Position numbers and translations under genes: made by a program. The notes below the pieces were generated by a model. The model worked only from the letters and a program-made list of their open reading frames with translations. It made no database searches and was not told the DNA's origin. 33,063 bases of DNA, taken from assembly GCA_963626295.1 (NCBI GenBank), contig CAVFWS010000008.1:1-33063 (forward strand), in the 5' to 3' direction. Shown here one piece after another: positions 30,839-33,063 of this stretch (its first letter is position 1; every line of letters starts with the position of its first letter). The stretch comes from UBA1731 sp963626295 (GTDB lineage Bacteria; Verrucomicrobiota; Kiritimatiellia; RFP12; UBA1067).

Positions 30839-31473
30839 CCAATGCCCATTACCATAGGGGCGTGGCAACGTGCCTTTCGCTTTGCGGCAAGGAATGCCGC
30901 TTTTACGGAGTGCATCCATGGTCTGCGGACGGGGTGGATCTGGAGGCAGCCGTTGGCGACGTGCGGCGGCAGGTGGAGTCCGATCCGGCGGCAGGCGTCG
31001 GCGAGATAGGCCTCGACAGGCTTAAGACAAAGTGCGTGTCGCCCGCGCAGCGCGAGCTGTTCCTGGCGCAGCTTCGCGTGGCGGCGGATGCGCGACGTCC
31101 GGTGGTTCTGCATGGCGCCAAGTGCTGGGGTGAGGTCGTGAAGTGCGTAAAGCCTTTCGTACCGAGGATACCGGCGTTGCTGTTCCACGGCTTTTCGAGA
31201 AGTGATGGCCTTTTGCCTGAGATATTCGCCATGAACGGATTCGTGAGCGTAGGCAAGGCGGTGCTGAACGACCATGCGGTGAACTACCGCAAGCTTGTCA
31301 GGGGGCTTCCGCCGGAACGCCTTCTTGTCGAGACGGACGATGACGTTGCCGACGATGCGCAGAGGGATGCGCTGCTCGCGCAGATATTCGCGAAGGTTTC
31401 CGAACTCACCGGGGTGACGGGACCGCAGCTTGACGAAAACGCAAGGCGATTCGTGGCAAGCGTAATGGATTAG
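30835..31473 (+). CDS. TatD-family metal-dependent hydrolase
   Basis: A 212-residue TIM-barrel amidohydrolase. The metal ligands of TatD enzymes are all found: HxH near the start (H5, H7), E57 in VGEIGLD, H93 in VVLHGAK, H118 in LLFHGFS and D168 in LLVETDD. TatD proteins are 3'-5' exonucleases in DNA repair and RNA processing. It is short (usual length about 260), with fewer residues before and between the early strands. ATGA overlaps the previous gene. It ends the dcw-led operon, ahead of a long hairpin. Confidence 0.87.
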   Translation: MTNAHYHRGVATCLSLCGKECRFYGVHPWSADGVDLEAAVGDVRRQVESDPAAGVGEIGLDRLKTKCVSPAQRELFLAQLRVAADARRPVVLHGAKCWGEVVKCVKPFVPRIPALLFHGFSRSDGLLPEIFAMNGFVSVGKAVLNDHAVNYRKLVRGLPPERLLVETDDDVADDAQRDALLAQIFAKVSELTGVTGPQLDENARRFVASVMD

Positions 31474-31517
31474 GAGTCGGCTGTGTATCGCCATCAGACT
31501 GCTGTGGCTGGATTTAC

Positions 31518-31608
31518 GATTTCCGATTTTCGATTTGCGATTGCATTGGAGGATTTGCCGATTTATCCCAAATCCCCAAATGCAGTCGCAAATCGTAAAT
31601 CGCAAATC
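31518..31608. repeat. Long imperfect inverted repeat (GATTT-rich) between convergent genes
   Basis: The arms 31518-31557 and 31569-31608 match in 35 of 40 positions with an 11-nt loop. The arms are themselves built from short GATTTnCG units repeated at 7-8 nt. It fills the 144-nt gap between the TatD gene and the convergent symporter gene. As RNA it forms a hairpin from either strand, so it can serve as a bidirectional terminator or 3' stabiliser. Its AT content is well above the surroundings. It may be a member of a dispersed palindromic repeat family. Confidence 0.7.
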
Positions 31609-31617
31609 CCCAATGCG

Positions 31618-32790
31618 CTATTCCTTGGAATGGGGCGTGATCCTGTCCATTATGATGGCGATCGCCCCGTCTCCCGTTATGTTGCAGGCGGTGCCTACGG
31701 AATCGGTCGCCACGTACAGCGTGATCATCAGGGCGAGTTGCGTCTGGTCGAATCCGAGCATGGACTGCAGGATGCCGAGCGCGGCCATTACGGCTCCGCC
31801 GGGAACACCGGGAGCCGCCACCATCACAACGCCCACCATCGCAATGAATCCGGCGAATGTCCCAAGGTTTATGCTCGCCGCATTTCCGTTCATCAGCATC
31901 AGCGCGATGGCGCACGAGACGAGCTTGACCGTGGAGCCGGCAAGGTGCACCGTCGCGCACAGGGGGACTACGAAGTCGGCGATCTCGGGGCGCACGCCGT
32001 TGGCGATGGTCTGCACCCGCGTGACCGGGATCGTCGCGGCGGACGAGGATGTGCCGAGCGCGGTGACGTACGCCGGCAGCATGGTGAGCATGGCCTTGAA
32101 CGGGTTCCTGCGGGCGACAATCCCGGCGACCACGAACTGCAGCAGTATGACGAGCAGGGTAAGCAGGGTGAACACCGCGATGATCGCGGCGAAGGACGTA
32201 AGCACCGACTTGGCCTTCCCGGCGGCGGTCATGTCGAGGAATATGGCGAATATGTAAACCGGAAGCATCGGCACGATGGCTGTGGATATCGTCTTGGTGA
32301 TGACCGTGCGGAACTCGATGAACCCGCGCTTGAGCACAACGGAGTCCGCGAATATCATGCCGAGGCCGAGGATGAACGACAGCGTGAGCGCACTCATCAC
32401 GTCCATTATCGAGGGTATCTGTATCGTCACGTAGGGGGCGAACTTCACGGCCGCCTCCTCCATCGCCGAAGTTGCGCCTGACGCGACGAGGGACGGGAAT
32501 GCCGCCGCCGAGACGAAATAGGAGAGGAATCCCGCGAACAGCGTTGACACGTAGGCAATGGAGACTGTGGTGAGCAGCATCCTGCCGGCGCCGTGCCCGG
32601 TCTCTGCTATGGCGGGGGTGACAAGCCCGAGGATGATCAGCGGCACCATGAACTTTATGAACTGGTCGCAGAATGCGCCTATGGTGTTCACGAACCTTAC
32701 GGCAGGGGCCGGCGCGACCGTGCCAATCGCTATCCCGAGGACGATGGCGAGCGCGATGCACGGCAGAAGCCCAAACTTTATCCTTTTCAT
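31618..32790 (-). CDS. Dicarboxylate/amino acid:cation symporter (DAACS family)
   Basis: A 390-residue polytopic membrane protein. The serine-rich re-entrant loop (LGTSSSAATIPVT) and the second hairpin near APGVPGGAVMAAL, followed by the helix with VATDSVGTACNITGDG, are hallmarks of the GltP/DctA/SstT family, which takes up glutamate, C4-dicarboxylates, serine or threonine with Na+ or H+. I cannot choose among these substrates. I start at ATG 32790 (MKRIKFGLLP); the longer frame upstream would cover the promoter. The start is only 7 nt after a perfect extended -10, so the mRNA should be leaderless. Confidence 0.92.
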   Translation of the reverse strand: MKRIKFGLLPCIALAIVLGIAIGTVAPAPAVRFVNTIGAFCDQFIKFMVPLIILGLVTPAIAETGHGAGRMLLTTVSIAYVSTLFAGFLSYFVSAAAFPSLVASGATSAMEEAAVKFAPYVTIQIPSIMDVMSALTLSFILGLGMIFADSVVLKRGFIEFRTVITKTISTAIVPMLPVYIFAIFLDMTAAGKAKSVLTSFAAIIAVFTLLTLLVILLQFVVAGIVARRNPFKAMLTMLPAYVTALGTSSSAATIPVTRVQTIANGVRPEIADFVVPLCATVHLAGSTVKLVSCAIALMLMNGNAASINLGTFAGFIAMVGVVMVAAPGVPGGAVMAALGILQSMLGFDQTQLALMITLYVATDSVGTACNITGDGAIAIIMDRITPHSKE

Positions 32791-32797
32791 GGCGCGG

Positions 32798-32826
32798 ATT
32801 ATACCATATCCGCCACGGGTCGCCAA
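32798..32826 (-). promoter_or_regulatory. Promoter of the symporter gene
   Basis: On the minus strand: TTGGCG (32826-32821), 17-bp spacer, TATAAT (32803-32798) preceded by TGG. Only 7 nt separate the -10 from the ATG. Confidence 0.85.
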
Positions 32827-32836
32827 TCGGCGCGTA

Positions 32837-32849
32837 CAAGTTATACTTG
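32837..32849. promoter_or_regulatory. Small palindrome at the nifJ -35 region
   Basis: CAAGT-TAT-ACTTG is a perfect 5-3-5 palindrome that overlaps the likely nifJ -35. It could be an operator, but it is short enough to occur by chance. Confidence 0.25.
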
Positions 32850-32876
32850 CCTAACAAGGGGTGTTTGTGGGATAAT
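32847..32876 (+). promoter_or_regulatory. Promoter of nifJ
   Basis: TTGCCT (32847-32852), 18-bp spacer, GATAAT (32871-32876) with TGG before it. A leader of about 46 nt with AGGAG follows. Confidence 0.6.
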
Positions 32877-32928
32877 CATGCACATTTTTATTGGCAAGTG
32901 GTTTTCACTAAACAGGAGTACAAGAAAA

Positions 32929-33063
32929 ATGGCCAAGAAGATCATGGTTGACGGCAATACCGCCGCGGCCCAGATAGCGTTTGCCTGCTCTGAGGTTGCC
33001 GCTATTTATCCGATCACCCCGTCCTCGCCGATGGCGGAGACGTGCGACGAGCTCGCCTCGGCG
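32929..33063 (+). CDS. nifJ: Pyruvate:ferredoxin (flavodoxin) oxidoreductase, N-terminal part (3' truncated)
   Basis: The first 45 residues run off the right edge. MVDGNTAAAQIAFACSEVAA followed by IYPITPSSPMAE is the conserved opening of single-chain pyruvate:ferredoxin oxidoreductase, domain I. The enzyme converts pyruvate and CoA to acetyl-CoA, CO2 and reduced ferredoxin with thiamine diphosphate and Fe-S clusters. It is typical of anaerobes and fits the reverse rubrerythrin at the other end. AGGAG lies 10 nt before ATG 32929. The gene is transcribed away from the symporter. Confidence 0.92.
   Translation, partial: MAKKIMVDGNTAAAQIAFACSEVAAIYPITPSSPMAETCDELASA

Noticed and set aside
31500..31616. 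CRISPR-like array
   Set aside because: The repeated units are about 7-8 nt and contiguous, with no unique spacers and no cas genes nearby.
31514..32857. A 447-codon minus-strand frame overlapping the symporter
   Set aside because: It is in a different frame from the symporter and yields a His/Arg-rich product. The symporter frame has membrane helices and family motifs.
1..33063. tRNA and rRNA genes
   Set aside because: I looked for tRNA-like cloverleaf ends and rRNA-type segments in the intergenic gaps and saw none. A covariance-model scan would be decisive.

Overview
The window looks like chromosomal DNA from an anaerobic, Gram-negative-type, GC-rich bacterium. A member of the Verrucomicrobiota/Kiritimatiellae, probably gut-associated, fits best. 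This is an inference: there is no rRNA gene here. The support is a reverse rubrerythrin with a PerR-type regulator, the start of a pyruvate:ferredoxin oxidoreductase gene, a MurE with the DNPR signature of meso-diaminopimelate peptidoglycan, Sec, Tat and lipoprotein export signals, and secreted glycan-active proteins (GH99-like/LamG, GH109).

Layout. 1-617: 3' end of the EF-G gene, closed by a strong terminator. 690-1757: peroxide-defence operon (rubrerythrin, perR). 1796-4622: polA. 4637-10844: a co-directional run of a secreted discoidin-like protein, a short polyprenyl-synthase-like protein, a ThiI-like sulfurtransferase and a fused GH13-GH133 glycogen debranching enzyme. 10821-11892: an FtsB-like protein and an M50-like membrane protease. 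11882-13653: a divergent DeoR regulator and PfkB sugar kinase. 13674-14795: ychF on the minus strand. 14898-22776: a secreted carbohydrate locus with a GH99-like/LamG protein, a large surface protein built from two copies of an unrecognised unit of about 350 residues, a 21-codon ORF and a Tat-exported GH109-type enzyme. 22821-24867: rpsB-tsf. 24897-25187: a MITE-like element with terminal inverted repeats and a transposase HTH relic. 25217-31473: a remodelled dcw (division and cell wall) cluster, mraZ-rsmH-ftsL-like-ftsI-murE, running by tight overlaps into a lipoprotein, a small unknown protein and a TatD-family hydrolase. 31518-31608: a long imperfect hairpin between convergent genes. 31618-32790: a DAACS-type symporter on the minus strand. 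32929-33063: 5' end of nifJ.

Four signals are the most interesting. (1) Ten of the eleven promoters I could place carry an extended -10 (TGn before the hexamer), and polA, pfkB and the symporter have start codons only 7-12 nt after the -10, which predicts leaderless or near-leaderless mRNAs. (2) Two TGGGG boxes at 10-bp period lie at the mraZ transcription start, matching the known MraZ operator pattern. (3) MurE lacks its whole N-terminal UDP-binding domain. (4) The duplicated secreted protein, its GH99-like partner and the GH109-type enzyme form a glycan locus with a distinctly C/G-ending codon pattern. All calls come from reading the sequence by eye; no database search was run.
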